Assembly: GCA_963753245.1 (NCBI GenBank)
Contig: CAVWBK010000002.1
Coordinates: 62,001 to 126,000, forward strand
DNA from: VRUE01 sp963753245
GTDB taxonomy: Bacteria > Actinomycetota > Thermoleophilia > Solirubrobacterales > 70-9
Reading direction: 5' to 3'
DNA length: 64,000 nucleotides
A model generated the notes under the pieces. That model ran no database searches, was not told the origin of the DNA, and worked only from the letters and a program-made list of their open reading frames with translations. Positions within the stretch are counted from its first letter, which is position 1. Each line of letters opens with the position of its first letter. The position numbers were made by a program, and so were the translations under genes. Positions 25,001-32,923 of this stretch are shown here, one piece after another.

Positions 25001-26206
25001 CTAGCTGCCGGGAAGGCCATCGACTTCGCGGCGGTAGGTCCCCTTGCACCCCAGGGTCAGCTTCCAGGATGGACCAAAGCCGAAGGTCTTGCCATTGGTC
25101 TCGGTTTCGTATCCGGCGGGGCTCCAGTTGAGACTGCCGCCTCGCATCTCCCTGGCGACCACCGCGTAGTTGGAGAACCAGGGGACTTTGGTTTCGCGCA
25201 CGATCGGCCACTCGTCCGAGTGTTCGACCACTTCGACCGCTCGATCTGCGGCGGCTTCGTCGCCGGCTTCTCGCGCGGCGATCCAGCTCTCGGTCCAGGC
25301 GCAGGCCACCGCGTTCCCGACCTTGACGGCGAGCGAGTCCCGGTCGGCGATCGAGTTTTCGTTGCGCAGCGCGGCGGCGTCGAAGCCCGCTGGCAGCGGG
25401 ATGCCGCGCAGCATTTCGTCCACCGCCGCGGACCTGGCTTCAGGGCGAACCGTGCTCGCCGGCATCGCGCCGAGCCAGGTATCGATGTCGACCGCCCGTA
25501 GCGATCGCAGAATTTCCTCATAGGCGGATTTGCTGCCGAGCTGACCGCGTACCTCGATGAAGACGTTGCCCTGAGGAGAGAGCATCGTCGCGTATTCCTC
25601 GCGCCCATAGTCGACGGTGGTCGCTTGCTGCCCCAGCATGGTTCCGTGTTCCGGAGTGCTGACGTTGGCGCGGTCTCGAAGGAAGCTCTCGTACTGCCCG
25701 GCCGGATACCAGTGGATATCGAATTCGTGGCTGCCGTCGCTGAAGGTGAGTTCGCCTTCATCGAGTTCGAATTCGTCAGCCCGGACGATCTTCCAGCCGG
25801 GTGCGCTCACCAGCAGGCGCGGGTTTGCTTCCGCTACCTGAATCGCGGCGGCGGCGAATTCGGGGCGCACGCCCCCGGATCCGCCCAGCCCGCCGCTGAA
25901 GATCAACAAGGCGCTGATCGCGGCGGCCGCAACCAGGCCCAGTCCAAGCGTGGCCCAGCGGGGCTTGGGTGCCGATCCCCTGGCTCCGAACAAGGTCCCT
26001 GGTCGCCTGCGCGATTCTCCGGTTTCGCTGGCGAGAGGATCGCTGGACCCGAGGGGCTGTGGCTTTCGCTCGCCAAGCGCCACCGCGCGTGCCAGCGCCG
26101 CCTCTATCTCCGCAGCCGCGATCTCCCCCCTCAACTCGCGAGGCGAGACAGGATTGGCCGCCGCCATCGCGGCGAGTGGATCGATCCTTCCGGGCTTGCG
26201 ATTCAC
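25001..26206 (-). CDS. Single-pass membrane partner of the ECF sigma factor (putative anti-sigma)
   Basis: A 401-aa protein starting at GTG 26206 inside the sigma stop (GTGA overlap). An Ala-rich N-terminal cytoplasmic region (about 100 residues, NPVSPRELRGEIAAAEIEAALARAV) precedes one membrane helix (WATLGLGLVAAAAISALLIFSGG, about 86-108) and a large extracytoplasmic part. This arrangement and the coupling to an ECF sigma gene fit an anti-sigma or sensor protein. No ZAS zinc motif (HxxxCxxC) is visible, so inhibition would need another fold. The C-terminal part contains VACAWTESWIAAREAGDEAAADRA and is of unknown type. Confidence 0.75.
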   Translation of the reverse strand: MNRKPGRIDPLAAMAAANPVSPRELRGEIAAAEIEAALARAVALGERKPQPLGSSDPLASETGESRRRPGTLFGARGSAPKPRWATLGLGLVAAAAISALLIFSGGLGGSGGVRPEFAAAAIQVAEANPRLLVSAPGWKIVRADEFELDEGELTFSDGSHEFDIHWYPAGQYESFLRDRANVSTPEHGTMLGQQATTVDYGREEYATMLSPQGNVFIEVRGQLGSKSAYEEILRSLRAVDIDTWLGAMPASTVRPEARSAAVDEMLRGIPLPAGFDAAALRNENSIADRDSLAVKVGNAVACAWTESWIAAREAGDEAAADRAVEVVEHSDEWPIVRETKVPWFSNYAVVAREMRGGSLNWSPAGYETETNGKTFGFGPSWKLTLGCKGTYRREVDGLPGS

Positions 26207-26793
26207 GTTGTCTCCTCGACTGGGGTGGATGCCTCGTTCGGGTGCTCATCTGATGAATGTCCGGCTGCGGCAAGATGTTTCGCGAGGCGTCGGCGTGCCC
26301 GGTAAAGGCGCACCCGGAATGCCGCCGCCGAGCAGCCCAGGACACTGGCGGCCTCGCGGGTGTTGAGCCCATCCCAGGCGATTAGGCGCAGAACCTCCTG
26401 CTCGTCCTCTCCCAGACGCCGGAAGGCGGACGAGAAGGCCTCGCGCCGATCGATGGCCTCGGCCGGCTCTGCGGCGATCCCTCCAGCGTTTGCCTCATGT
26501 TCGAGCCGGTCTCCCAGCCGGCGACGGCGCTCCGACGAGCGCCGCTGGTTGGCGAGGACCCGTAGGGCGACTCCGTAGAGCCACGGCAGCGGCTCCTCGG
26601 GAATCAGATCGCGCCGGCGCCAGGCGACGGCGAACGCTTCCGAGACGGCGTCTTCGGCTGCTTCTCTTCCTGGTGTACGCCTCAGCGCAAAGCCCAACAC
26701 GGCCGCGTAGTGCTCGCGAAAGCAGCGCTCAAAGCGCAGGCGCTCGGCATCGGCCGGCGCCTTGCCGGCATCGCGGACCTCGGGTGCCCTCAT
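26203..26793 (-). CDS. ECF sigma factor (SigE/CarQ-like)
   Basis: A 196-aa sigma factor. Region 2 shows FREHYAAVLGFALRRTPGREAAEDAVSEAFAVAWRR and PLPWLYGVALRVLANQRRS. Region 4 shows LGEDEQEVLRLIAWDGLNTREAASVLGCSAAAFRVRLYRARRRLA. It is translationally coupled to the downstream membrane protein by a GTGA overlap, so the two form a sigma/anti-sigma-like unit that probably responds to an envelope signal. An ATG at 26793 is the start; the C-terminal tail after region 4 is acidic and Pro/Ser-rich. Confidence 0.93.
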   Translation of the reverse strand: MRAPEVRDAGKAPADAERLRFERCFREHYAAVLGFALRRTPGREAAEDAVSEAFAVAWRRRDLIPEEPLPWLYGVALRVLANQRRSSERRRRLGDRLEHEANAGGIAAEPAEAIDRREAFSSAFRRLGEDEQEVLRLIAWDGLNTREAASVLGCSAAAFRVRLYRARRRLAKHLAAAGHSSDEHPNEASTPVEETT

Positions 26794-27128
26794 GTCAGGG
26801 AAATGTCCAGATCGACGCGATTGTTACCGACCGGCGGCCGCATAAAGACGAAGGCCGAATCCAGCCGCCATTCGACGCCATCGGAGTCAAACCGGCCCAA
26901 GACCACAGCCTGATCGCCAAGCGCGCAAAGAGAAACTGCTTTTGTAGCGCCGCTCGCCTGGTTGCTCGCCAACAGCTCGCCTATAAGGCCAAGCAATCTT
27001 TGGCGCGGGCCTGGCTAACCCAAGGAAAACGCCTAAACCTTTGGTAGCGCGCCTATAACCCTGGAGTACTTGGGTTCCGATGGCAGAGAAAGCTCAGATC
27101 GACACGGTCTTCGGCAGTCTCAGCTGCC
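26794..27128. other. Intergenic stretch upstream of the sigma gene
   Basis: This holds the promoter side of the ECF gene and the 3' side of the PIN toxin. A 21-codon frame at 27080-27145 (MAEKAQIDTVFGSLSC) looks coding-like but has no support. No repeats or RNA were recognised. Confidence 0.4.
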
Positions 27129-27560
27129 TCAGTCAAGCTGGGTAGGGACCAGGGTGAAGCCGTATTGGCGTGCCGCCTCGCGCAGCTCTTTGTCCCAGCA
27201 GGCGAGTTCGAGATCTTCTCCCTCGTGAAATGAGAGTGCGCCCGCTAGGTGGACGGCGTCATAGGCACGCAGTCCGTGCGCCTTGGCGCTCTCGGCGGCC
27301 TGAGTGAGCAGCGCGTCACTGACCGCGTGTACGTAGAGCCCTCGCCAAAGTTTCTCCAAATCTCCAAGGCCCGCGCGCAGCTGCGCATCTGTCAAGCGCT
27401 TGCCTTTCTTCATCCTCGCCAGCGCTGAGGTAGCCTCAACATGAGCGATCGCAGTGGTGCGCACTCCCTCGGCGCTTTCGTAAGCGGCCTGGGCGTCCTC
27501 AGTGCCGGGCTCGGCGACGAGCAGCTTTACGAGCGCGCTGGTATCGAGGTAGAGGCTCAG
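27129..27560 (-). CDS. vapC: PIN-domain (VapC-like) toxin, probable CTG start
   Basis: A 143-aa PIN toxin. The N-terminal Asp motif (SLYLDTSALVKLLVAEPG) is only in frame if translation begins at CTG 27560, which overlaps the antitoxin stop as CTGA and has GAGGGG 6 nt upstream. The first conventional in-frame start (27464) would delete the catalytic Asp. Further acidic positions are in HVEATSALARM, LRAYDAVHLAGAL and LACWDKELREAA. It would cut structured RNA when its Phd-type antitoxin is lost. Near-full family length. The start codon is an inference from motif and coupling. Confidence 0.85.
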   Translation of the reverse strand: MSLYLDTSALVKLLVAEPGTEDAQAAYESAEGVRTTAIAHVEATSALARMKKGKRLTDAQLRAGLGDLEKLWRGLYVHAVSDALLTQAAESAKAHGLRAYDAVHLAGALSFHEGEDLELACWDKELREAARQYGFTLVPTQLD

Positions 27561-27826
27561 CGCCGCCCCTCGGAGACGTACTCGGCTGCGCTCTTGCCTG
27601 CCCCCCGTGGCTTGGTTGGCTTCGGCAGGTGGCGAGTCCCTTCCGCTGGCCTCACCGAGCCCTCTGCGATCAGCGCCGCCAGATGCGGTGGCATCGAAGC
27701 AGAGACGATCTGCGCTACCGGTCGGCCGCGGCGGGTGACCGTGATCGGCTCGCCGGCCTCGACGCGGTCGATGATCGAACTGGCGCTGTCCTTCAACTCT
27801 CGGATGCCGACTGTTGCCTTCTCCAT
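27557..27826 (-). CDS. Phd/YefM-type antitoxin
   Basis: An 89-aa antitoxin. The N-terminus has the prevent-host-death fold signature (ATVGIRELKDSASSIIDRVEAGEPITVTRRGRPVAQIV, residues 4-41), which dimerises and binds operator DNA. The C-terminal tail (GTRHLPKPTKPRGAGKSAAEYVSEGRR) is the toxin-neutralising part. It lies directly upstream of the PIN toxin with a 4-nt overlap. Phd antitoxins paired with PIN toxins are well known. Confidence 0.92.
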   Translation of the reverse strand: MEKATVGIRELKDSASSIIDRVEAGEPITVTRRGRPVAQIVSASMPPHLAALIAEGSVRPAEGTRHLPKPTKPRGAGKSAAEYVSEGRR

Positions 27827-27898
27827 AGGTGGCTACATTTTAGCGCGAGATGGCCATCTTGGTTAGGACCAGCTCTCGGCTAGCGCTAGCCTGTCTGG

Positions 27899-28129
27899 AT
27901 GAGCTCCGAAGACAGAGAGTCGAGGCCGGATGAGGGCACCCTGCCGGCTGTACGTGGAGTGCCCCGTGGGGCAGATCCACTGCTCCGCGTCCTCGAAGAA
28001 GCCCCTCTTGAGGATGAGGAGATCTCGCCCGAAGAGGAGGCAGCAGTGCAGGAGGCTTATGATGAGCTTGCGGCCGGCGCTCCGACCGTCTCCCTTGAGG
28101 AGATCAAGCGCGAGTTCGGTTTGAATTGA
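27899..28129 (+). CDS. Small acidic antitoxin-like protein, orphan
   Basis: A 76-aa acidic protein ending EEISPEEEAAVQEAYDELAAGAPTVSLEEIKREFGLN. This helix plus 'A.G.PTVSLEEIKREFGL' tail is the pattern of short RelB/ParD-like or DUF antitoxins that neutralise RelE/ParE toxins. No toxin frame follows: downstream is a tRNA-like fragment and an integrase relic. It may be an orphan left after toxin loss, or its partner may be elsewhere. Confidence 0.6.
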   Translation: MSSEDRESRPDEGTLPAVRGVPRGADPLLRVLEEAPLEDEEISPEEEAAVQEAYDELAAGAPTVSLEEIKREFGLN

Positions 28130-28464
28130 CCGAGTAACCAGCGCAACCGCTGGCTACATTCCGGCTACATCGTCAGGCAGCAGCCGCGAGAATTCGGCCC
28201 ACAGAGCCAGATGCGCTTCAAGTAGCCATTGGCCTTTCAAGCCGAAGGTCGCGAGTTCGATTCTCGTCGGGCGCATCAGCTTTTTCGCTATTTCAAGCGG
28301 TTTCTGCTTCTCGCGGCGTCGAAAAACAGGGCCTTCGGAACCAAATACGTAGCAGTCAGCGAGTGGCAGTAAACGGCACCCAACGGAACCACGCGGAACT
28401 CGAAGGACGTCTGTAGCGAGAGGTTCTCAGGGGACATCTCGGCGGCCTGCTACGTGTATGGGGT
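28130..28464. other. Possible attachment region upstream of an integrase relic
   Basis: Besides the tRNA-like fragment at 28226-28274, the stretch to the integrase has no gene. A 3' tRNA piece followed closely by an integrase is the usual layout of an integrated element's att/int end. Confidence 0.45.
28226..28274 (+). repeat. 3' tRNA-like fragment (candidate att site)
   Basis: The anticodon arm TTGGC-CTTTCAA-GCCGA (reads UUC, tRNA-Glu if intact), T-arm GCGAG-TTCGATT-CTCGT and acceptor strand CGGGCGC-A are recognisable. No matching 5' half lies upstream, so it is not a functional gene. The tRNA identity is uncertain because the acceptor is not typical for Glu. Confidence 0.6.
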
Positions 28465-28995
28465 ATGCGAATGACCGACGCCGCCAAGCTGCACCGATCT
28501 CCAGCAGGGACCGGAAAGCCAACGCGGAGCCTCCCGCGCCAGACGCCTTACAAGCGCACCTATCCGAGTGGTCGCGTCGTATGGGTCGCCCGCTACCTCG
28601 ACCTGGACGGCAAGGCCTGCTACGCGAAGCCTTCGTGGCATGATGGGAAATCGTCCTTTGCGCTTCGCCGCGAAGCTCAGGAAGCAATAGACGAGGCTCA
28701 GAGAGCTCCACGGCGCACCCCGCGGCGCCTTCGTTTGGTCGGACTCCTAGTCAACCCTCTTGCCGCTGCCCGTAGCGCATGTAGGGCGTCACGCAATTCA
28801 AGGGCGAACTCGAAGGGTGTCCACTCGACGATCTCGATGACCCTGGACCGCTATGGACATCTGATGCCGGGGAACGAGGATGAGGCGGCCGCCATGCTGG
28901 AGAGGTACCTCGACACGACGGCCTCGACCTCCCCGGCGACGTCGGCGCCCGCCAATCTGCACCGTTCGGACCATAATCAGAGTCGCCAGTTCTAG
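28465..28995 (+). pseudogene. Tyrosine-recombinase integrase with its core deleted
   Basis: The first ~75 residues are a phage-type integrase N-terminal arm-binding region (YKRTYPSGRVVWVARYLDLDGKACYAKPSW and FALRREAQEAIDEAQRAP). After a short meaningless join (28725-28815), the C-terminal active-site end appears: HSTISMTLDRYGHLMPGNEDEAAAMLERYL, containing the nucleophilic Tyr. The catalytic Arg-Lys-His-Arg core between them is missing. The C-terminal part is identical over 69 bp to another integrase relic at 36.3 kb, so recombination between integrase genes probably created this fusion. Confidence 0.82.
28821..28889 (+). repeat. 69-bp perfect direct repeat, copy 1 (integrase C-terminus)
   Basis: Identical to 36337-36405 in the same orientation; it encodes HSTISMTLDRYGHLMPGNED and a few more residues. 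It bounds the 28.9-36.3 kb redox-gene block together with its partner. Confidence 0.95.
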
Positions 28996-29140
28996 TAACC
29001 CGAGACGCTTGGGCTATGGCTGGGAGCAGTGGCATCGTGGCTGCCACTCATGCCTCCCCGGGCTCGGCAGCGATTCTGATTGTCACGCTCCCGTCGTAAT
29101 CCTGGGACTGGAATGGTCGGGCCTGCTTCGCGCGAGGGCG

Positions 29141-29758
29141 CTAACGCTTGACGCCGACGTCGTCGCCCTCGGTATAGCGAATCGGGGAGCCCTCTACAGG
29201 CTCGACGAGGAACCGGCCTGTGTCCCCGGCATCCCATGCCTCGCGCAGGCCGGGGGCCGTGAGGTCGAAGTCGGGGCGGCTCGCGCGTATCACCTCTCGC
29301 AGGTCCCGGTGCAGCTCATCGACCGTCGGCCGGCCCCAGTACCAATAGCCGTTATAGATCTTCTCGATCCGCAGCTTCGGCGCGAGGACGAAGGTGTGGG
29401 GAATCATCGGGTCGTGTACCGGGTCGGTGTACTCCTGGATATCCAACTCGCGCTGGAGCTGACGCTTGGCGTCGGAGAGAAAGGGAAATGACGCGCCGAC
29501 GCCGTCTCGGAACTCAGCGAGACCAAGCTGATCGTCCGTCGTGATCACGACCAGGGCGGTGTAGGCCAGTTTGAAGTCGACATGGGCCTGAGCCAGGTGG
29601 GAGACGAAGCGGCGCTCCTTCGGATCGAAGCCGCCCCGCGAGAGGTGGAGGACCATCGGGTTGGGCCCCTGCAGTTCACCCAGCGATCGGTCCCTGCCCT
29701 CCTGGTCCGGAAAGCGGTAGTCGGGGAAGGTGCCACCCACCGCGATGTCCTCGCGCAT
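29141..29758 (-). CDS. Redoxin-family protein lacking the peroxidatic cysteine
   Basis: A 205-aa thioredoxin-fold protein of the AhpC/TSA type. It shares its whole layout with the paralogue at 32171-32791: GGTFPDYRFPDQEGRDRSL, the active-site segment, DIQEYTDPVHDPMIPHTFVL, YNGYWYWGRPTVDELHRDLR and LREAWDAGD. Where the paralogue has LARGHYCPKEHQ, this protein has LSRGGFDPKERR, so Asp replaces the catalytic Cys. Peroxidase activity is therefore unlikely; a structural or regulatory role, or neofunctionalisation, is possible. It is transcribed away from the SnoaL gene. Confidence 0.85.
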   Translation of the reverse strand: MREDIAVGGTFPDYRFPDQEGRDRSLGELQGPNPMVLHLSRGGFDPKERRFVSHLAQAHVDFKLAYTALVVITTDDQLGLAEFRDGVGASFPFLSDAKRQLQRELDIQEYTDPVHDPMIPHTFVLAPKLRIEKIYNGYWYWGRPTVDELHRDLREVIRASRPDFDLTAPGLREAWDAGDTGRFLVEPVEGSPIRYTEGDDVGVKR

Positions 29759-29878
29759 CTCGCGAACCTCCTCTTAGATCTCGGCCATCCCAGACACCGG
29801 TCCAGGATAGGGCTCGCGCCCGACCCGGGGCGATCACCGGGTCGTCCGGCGGCGACGGATGTGAGACGGTGTCGGTTG

Positions 29879-30682
29879 ATGCCCTGGGCACCCGAGTTGT
29901 TTTCCACACCCGTCCTGGCGCGCTTCGAAGCGAAGCAGCGGCGGAAGGTCGTCGACGTCCCCTACTTCGACGGCATGCTGGCGGGCGACGTCGACGCGTT
30001 GGTCGAATCCTTTGCGGGCGAGCCGCGCCTCCTCCACCCGCTGCGCGGGCACCTCGAAGGCGAGGACGAGTTCCGTCAGTTCGTCGCCGACACCGAGCGC
30101 TGGCTGGGAGAGCACGATGCCTGGGTCGAGGACGTCCAGCGCAGCGTCCTCACCGAGCGCGGCTTCGAGGAGGTGGTCGTCCACCTGAGGGCCGGTGACC
30201 GACCTATCGACCTGCCCCACGCGATGGTCGCCGATCACACTCCTGAGGGCCGGATCGAGGAGATTCGCATCCACTTTGGGACCCGATCGCTCACCGGCCA
30301 CCCAACCGAGCGGCCGCCCCTGTCGCATCCTGATCCCGGGCTGCACGTGCCCGGCGCGGTCCGCCGGTACGCCGAGGCCCTCGCGGCCGGCGACGCCGAC
30401 GCGGTCGTGGCGGCCTTCGAGGCCGATGGACGCGCCCGGGAGTCCGACGCCGCCGACCTCGTCCATATAGGAGCCGCGGGCCTGCGCGCCTTCTATGGCG
30501 CACAACTCTCCGGCGGCGGCATTGAGCTACAGCCGTGCGCCCTAGTCGAGGACGGCGACATCTGTGCTCTCGAGTACAACGCCCTCCGCCCGGGCGCCTC
30601 CACCCCGCGCGCCGGCCTCACCGTTCTCGTAGGTGGCAGGAGCGGCAAGCTTTCAGCGGCCCGAATCTACGACGGGCTCTGA
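29879..30682 (+). CDS. Tandem SnoaL-like (NTF2-fold) protein
   Basis: A 267-aa protein from ATG 29879 made of two NTF2-like domains. The first (about residues 25-145) runs YFDGMLAGDVDALVESFAGEPRLLHPLRGHLEGEDEFRQF; the second (about 160-262) runs RRYAEALAAGDADAVVAAFEADGRARES...GAAGLRAFYGAQL. Such domains bind small hydrophobic ligands and serve as cyclases, isomerases or dehydratases in polyketide and related pathways. The first ~10 residues precede the fold. It is followed by a tiny frame and an FAD/NAD oxidoreductase on the same strand, suggesting an operon. Confidence 0.82.
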   Translation: MPWAPELFSTPVLARFEAKQRRKVVDVPYFDGMLAGDVDALVESFAGEPRLLHPLRGHLEGEDEFRQFVADTERWLGEHDAWVEDVQRSVLTERGFEEVVVHLRAGDRPIDLPHAMVADHTPEGRIEEIRIHFGTRSLTGHPTERPPLSHPDPGLHVPGAVRRYAEALAAGDADAVVAAFEADGRARESDAADLVHIGAAGLRAFYGAQLSGGGIELQPCALVEDGDICALEYNALRPGASTPRAGLTVLVGGRSGKLSAARIYDGL

Positions 30683-30694
30683 GGCCTGATCACC

Positions 30695-30793
30695 ATGGCG
30701 AAACCCAAGGAGGAATGGATGGACAGCTCCGAGGTCGAGATCAATGTCGAATCCATGATCTCCACGGCGGCCAGCGGGGGGTTTCCACGATGA
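30695..30793 (+). CDS. 32-aa peptide coupled to the FAD/NAD oxidoreductase
   Basis: A short frame ATG 30695 (MAKPKEEWMDSSEVEINVES...) that ends with an ATGA overlap onto the start of the oxidoreductase at 30790. It lies 12 nt after the SnoaL stop. The overlap suggests a leader peptide or a small co-translated subunit. No homologous family is recognised. Confidence 0.4.
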   Translation: MAKPKEEWMDSSEVEINVESMISTAASGGFPR

Positions 30794-32151
30794 ATGCCGC
30801 GGGGGAGGGACAGAGCGGCGCGGCCCCATTCGACTTCGACGCGATCGTCCTCGGCGGCGGCTCGCCCGGCGAGCACTGCGCCGGTGCCCTCGCCGCGGGC
30901 GGCCTGCGGGTCGCGGTGGTCGAGCGCGAACTTGTCGGTGGCGAGTGCTCCTACTGGGCCTGCATCCCGTCGAAGTCGCTGCTGCGTCCCGGCGAGGCCG
31001 TGGTGGGCGCGCGACACGCGGCGGCGAGCGCTGAGGTGGACGTCGAAGCGGCACTCGCCTGGCGTGACCTGATGGTCTCCGAATGGACTGACGCGGGCCA
31101 GGAAGAGTGGCTGGCCGACCATGGGATCGCCCTGCTGCGCGGCTCGGGCCGGCTCGCCGGTCCAGGGGCGGTCGAGGTCGACGGCACCCGCCATACTGCC
31201 CGCCACGTCGTCCTCGCCAACGGCGCCGCGCCGTTTGTGCCGCCGGTCCCGGGACTGCGTGAGCTCGACGGCGTCTGGGGAACGCGCGAGGCGACCAGCA
31301 TGAAGGCGGTGCCGCGTCACCTGCTCATCCTCGGCGGCGGCCCGGCCGGGGTCGAGCTCGCCCAAGTCGTCAACCGGCTCGCCGGCTCGGCGACGGTGAT
31401 TGACGGCGCGCCGCACCTGCTGGCCCGCGAACCGGCGCCGCTCGGGGAGGCGCTCAGGAAGGAACTCGGCGGCGAAGGAATCGAGACGGTGCTCGGCGCC
31501 ACCGTGACTGGCGCGAGTCGCGACGGCGACGACTACGTGCTGGCACTCGACGACGGTCGCGAGCTGCGCGGCGACCGGATCCTCGTCGCGACTGGCAGGC
31601 GCCCGCGGGTCGAGGGCATCGGCCTGGAGACGATCGGGGTCGAGATCGACCCGCACGGCGTCGCCGTCGACGACCATCTCAGCGTCGCCGACGGTGTCTG
31701 GGCGATCGGGGACGTCAACGGCACCTGGCCGCTGACCCATGTCGGCAAGTACGAGGGCGAGGTGGTCGCCTCGAACATCCTCGGCGAGGACAGGCCGGTC
31801 AACTACGACGCGGTGCCGCGGATCACCTACACCGACCCGCAGGCAGGGGCGGTCGGCGCGGGCGAGGCGGCCTTCAGCGGCAGCGCCCAGCTCACTGAGA
31901 TCGCCAAGACCGAGACCTACACCCGCGCCTACGCCGAGTCGAAGGGCTTCCTCACCCTGCTCTCCGACGGCGAGCGGCTGACCGGCGCCTACGGCCTCGG
32001 GCCGGAGGCGGGGGAGTGGTTGCAGCAGGCGACGTTGGCAATTCGCGCGCGGGTTCCGATCGACGTCCTGGTCGACACGATCCAACCCTTCCCGACCTTC
32101 TCCGAGATCTACGTTGGCGCCCTGAAAGCGCTGCGGGAAGAGATTCGCTGA
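30790..32151 (+). CDS. FAD/NAD(P) pyridine-nucleotide disulfide oxidoreductase
   Basis: A 453-aa flavoenzyme of the dihydrolipoamide-dehydrogenase/mercuric-reductase class, from ATG 30790. Motifs are FAD-binding IVLGGGSPGEHCAGALAAGG, the redox disulfide GGECSYWACIPSKSLLRP (C-x4-C), NAD(P)-binding LLILGGGPAGVELAQVV, ATGRRPRVEG, and GDVNGTWPLTHVGKYEGEVVA. At the C-terminus the usual HxHPTxSE reads QPFPTFSE, so the catalytic His of true lipoamide dehydrogenases is replaced; a disulfide or quinone other than lipoamide is likelier as substrate. It could reduce the neighbouring Cys-containing redoxin. Confidence 0.9.
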   Translation: MNAAGEGQSGAAPFDFDAIVLGGGSPGEHCAGALAAGGLRVAVVERELVGGECSYWACIPSKSLLRPGEAVVGARHAAASAEVDVEAALAWRDLMVSEWTDAGQEEWLADHGIALLRGSGRLAGPGAVEVDGTRHTARHVVLANGAAPFVPPVPGLRELDGVWGTREATSMKAVPRHLLILGGGPAGVELAQVVNRLAGSATVIDGAPHLLAREPAPLGEALRKELGGEGIETVLGATVTGASRDGDDYVLALDDGRELRGDRILVATGRRPRVEGIGLETIGVEIDPHGVAVDDHLSVADGVWAIGDVNGTWPLTHVGKYEGEVVASNILGEDRPVNYDAVPRITYTDPQAGAVGAGEAAFSGSAQLTEIAKTETYTRAYAESKGFLTLLSDGERLTGAYGLGPEAGEWLQQATLAIRARVPIDVLVDTIQPFPTFSEIYVGALKALREEIR

Positions 32152-32170
32152 GGACCCGCCCGCCGGCTGT

Positions 32171-32791
32171 TCATGGCGAACCTCCACCGTCAGGAATGTA
32201 GGAGGAAGGGACCGACTGAGGGGAGCGCTTGTCCCATCCGTGAAACGGCGAGTAGTCGCCTGAGTCCCATGCCTCGCGCAGCCCGGGCTTGCTCAGATCC
32301 CAGTCGGGGCGGATCTCGCCGTAAACGGTTCGCAGGTCGTGCCAGAGATCTATGAAGGAGGGGCGTCCCCAGAACCAGTAGCCGTCGTAGACGCTGTGGA
32401 TGACCAGCCCCGGCTTGAGGACAAAGGTGTGGGGGATCATCGGGTCGTGCTCGGGGTCAGTGTACTCCTGGATCTCGAGGTCCTTCTGGACGGTCCGCTC
32501 CGGGTCGGAGAGGAAGGGCCACTGGGCACCGACCGAGGCGCGGAACTCTTGGCTGGTGTGATGGGGGTCGGTCGAGATCGTGGCGATCTTCGTGTAGGAC
32601 ACCGCGACCTTCGGGTAATTGGCGGCGAGTTCGAGGTGCTGCTGATGCTCCTTGGGGCAGTAGTGTCCGCGCGCGAGCGTCAGGATCAGCGGGTCGTCGC
32701 CTTGGATCTCTCTCAACCGTCGGGTACGATTTTCCTGATCGGGCAACTCGTAGTCGGGAAAGGTGCCTCCGGGGACGATGTCGCTGCGCAT
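32171..32791 (-). CDS. Redoxin (AhpC/TSA-like) with peroxidatic cysteine
   Basis: A 206-aa thioredoxin-fold protein, ATG 32791 with AGGAG upstream. The active-site segment is LILTLARGHYCPKEHQQHL, in which Cys fits the peroxidatic position of peroxiredoxin-like proteins. SDPERTVQKDLEIQEYTDPEHDPMIPHTFVL and YWFWGRPSFIDLWHDLR are shared with the Cys-less paralogue at 29141-29758. It may reduce peroxides or act as a thiol oxidoreductase, recycled by the adjacent FAD/NAD enzyme (inference from proximity; the two genes converge at 32151/32171). Confidence 0.88.
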   Translation of the reverse strand: MRSDIVPGGTFPDYELPDQENRTRRLREIQGDDPLILTLARGHYCPKEHQQHLELAANYPKVAVSYTKIATISTDPHHTSQEFRASVGAQWPFLSDPERTVQKDLEIQEYTDPEHDPMIPHTFVLKPGLVIHSVYDGYWFWGRPSFIDLWHDLRTVYGEIRPDWDLSKPGLREAWDSGDYSPFHGWDKRSPQSVPSSYIPDGGGSP

Positions 32792-32923
32792 GTTCTGCTC
32801 CTGTCCATGGTCGAGGATCGACGAGACCGTCGGCCGTCGTCCCGTCCAATCGCACCCCGTCCGGGTTGTCCGGCTCCGCTTCGAGCGTAGTCCACGGGTG
32901 CCGGGTGCGCTAGGGCGGACGCC

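Noticed and set aside
27080..27145. A 21-codon plus-strand frame (MAEKAQIDTVFGSLSC...)
   Set aside because: Too short and antisense to the toxin end; no SD.
30667..32187. Long minus-strand frame opposite the FAD/NAD oxidoreductase
   Set aside because: Shadow frame caused by high third-position GC; the plus strand has clear enzyme motifs.
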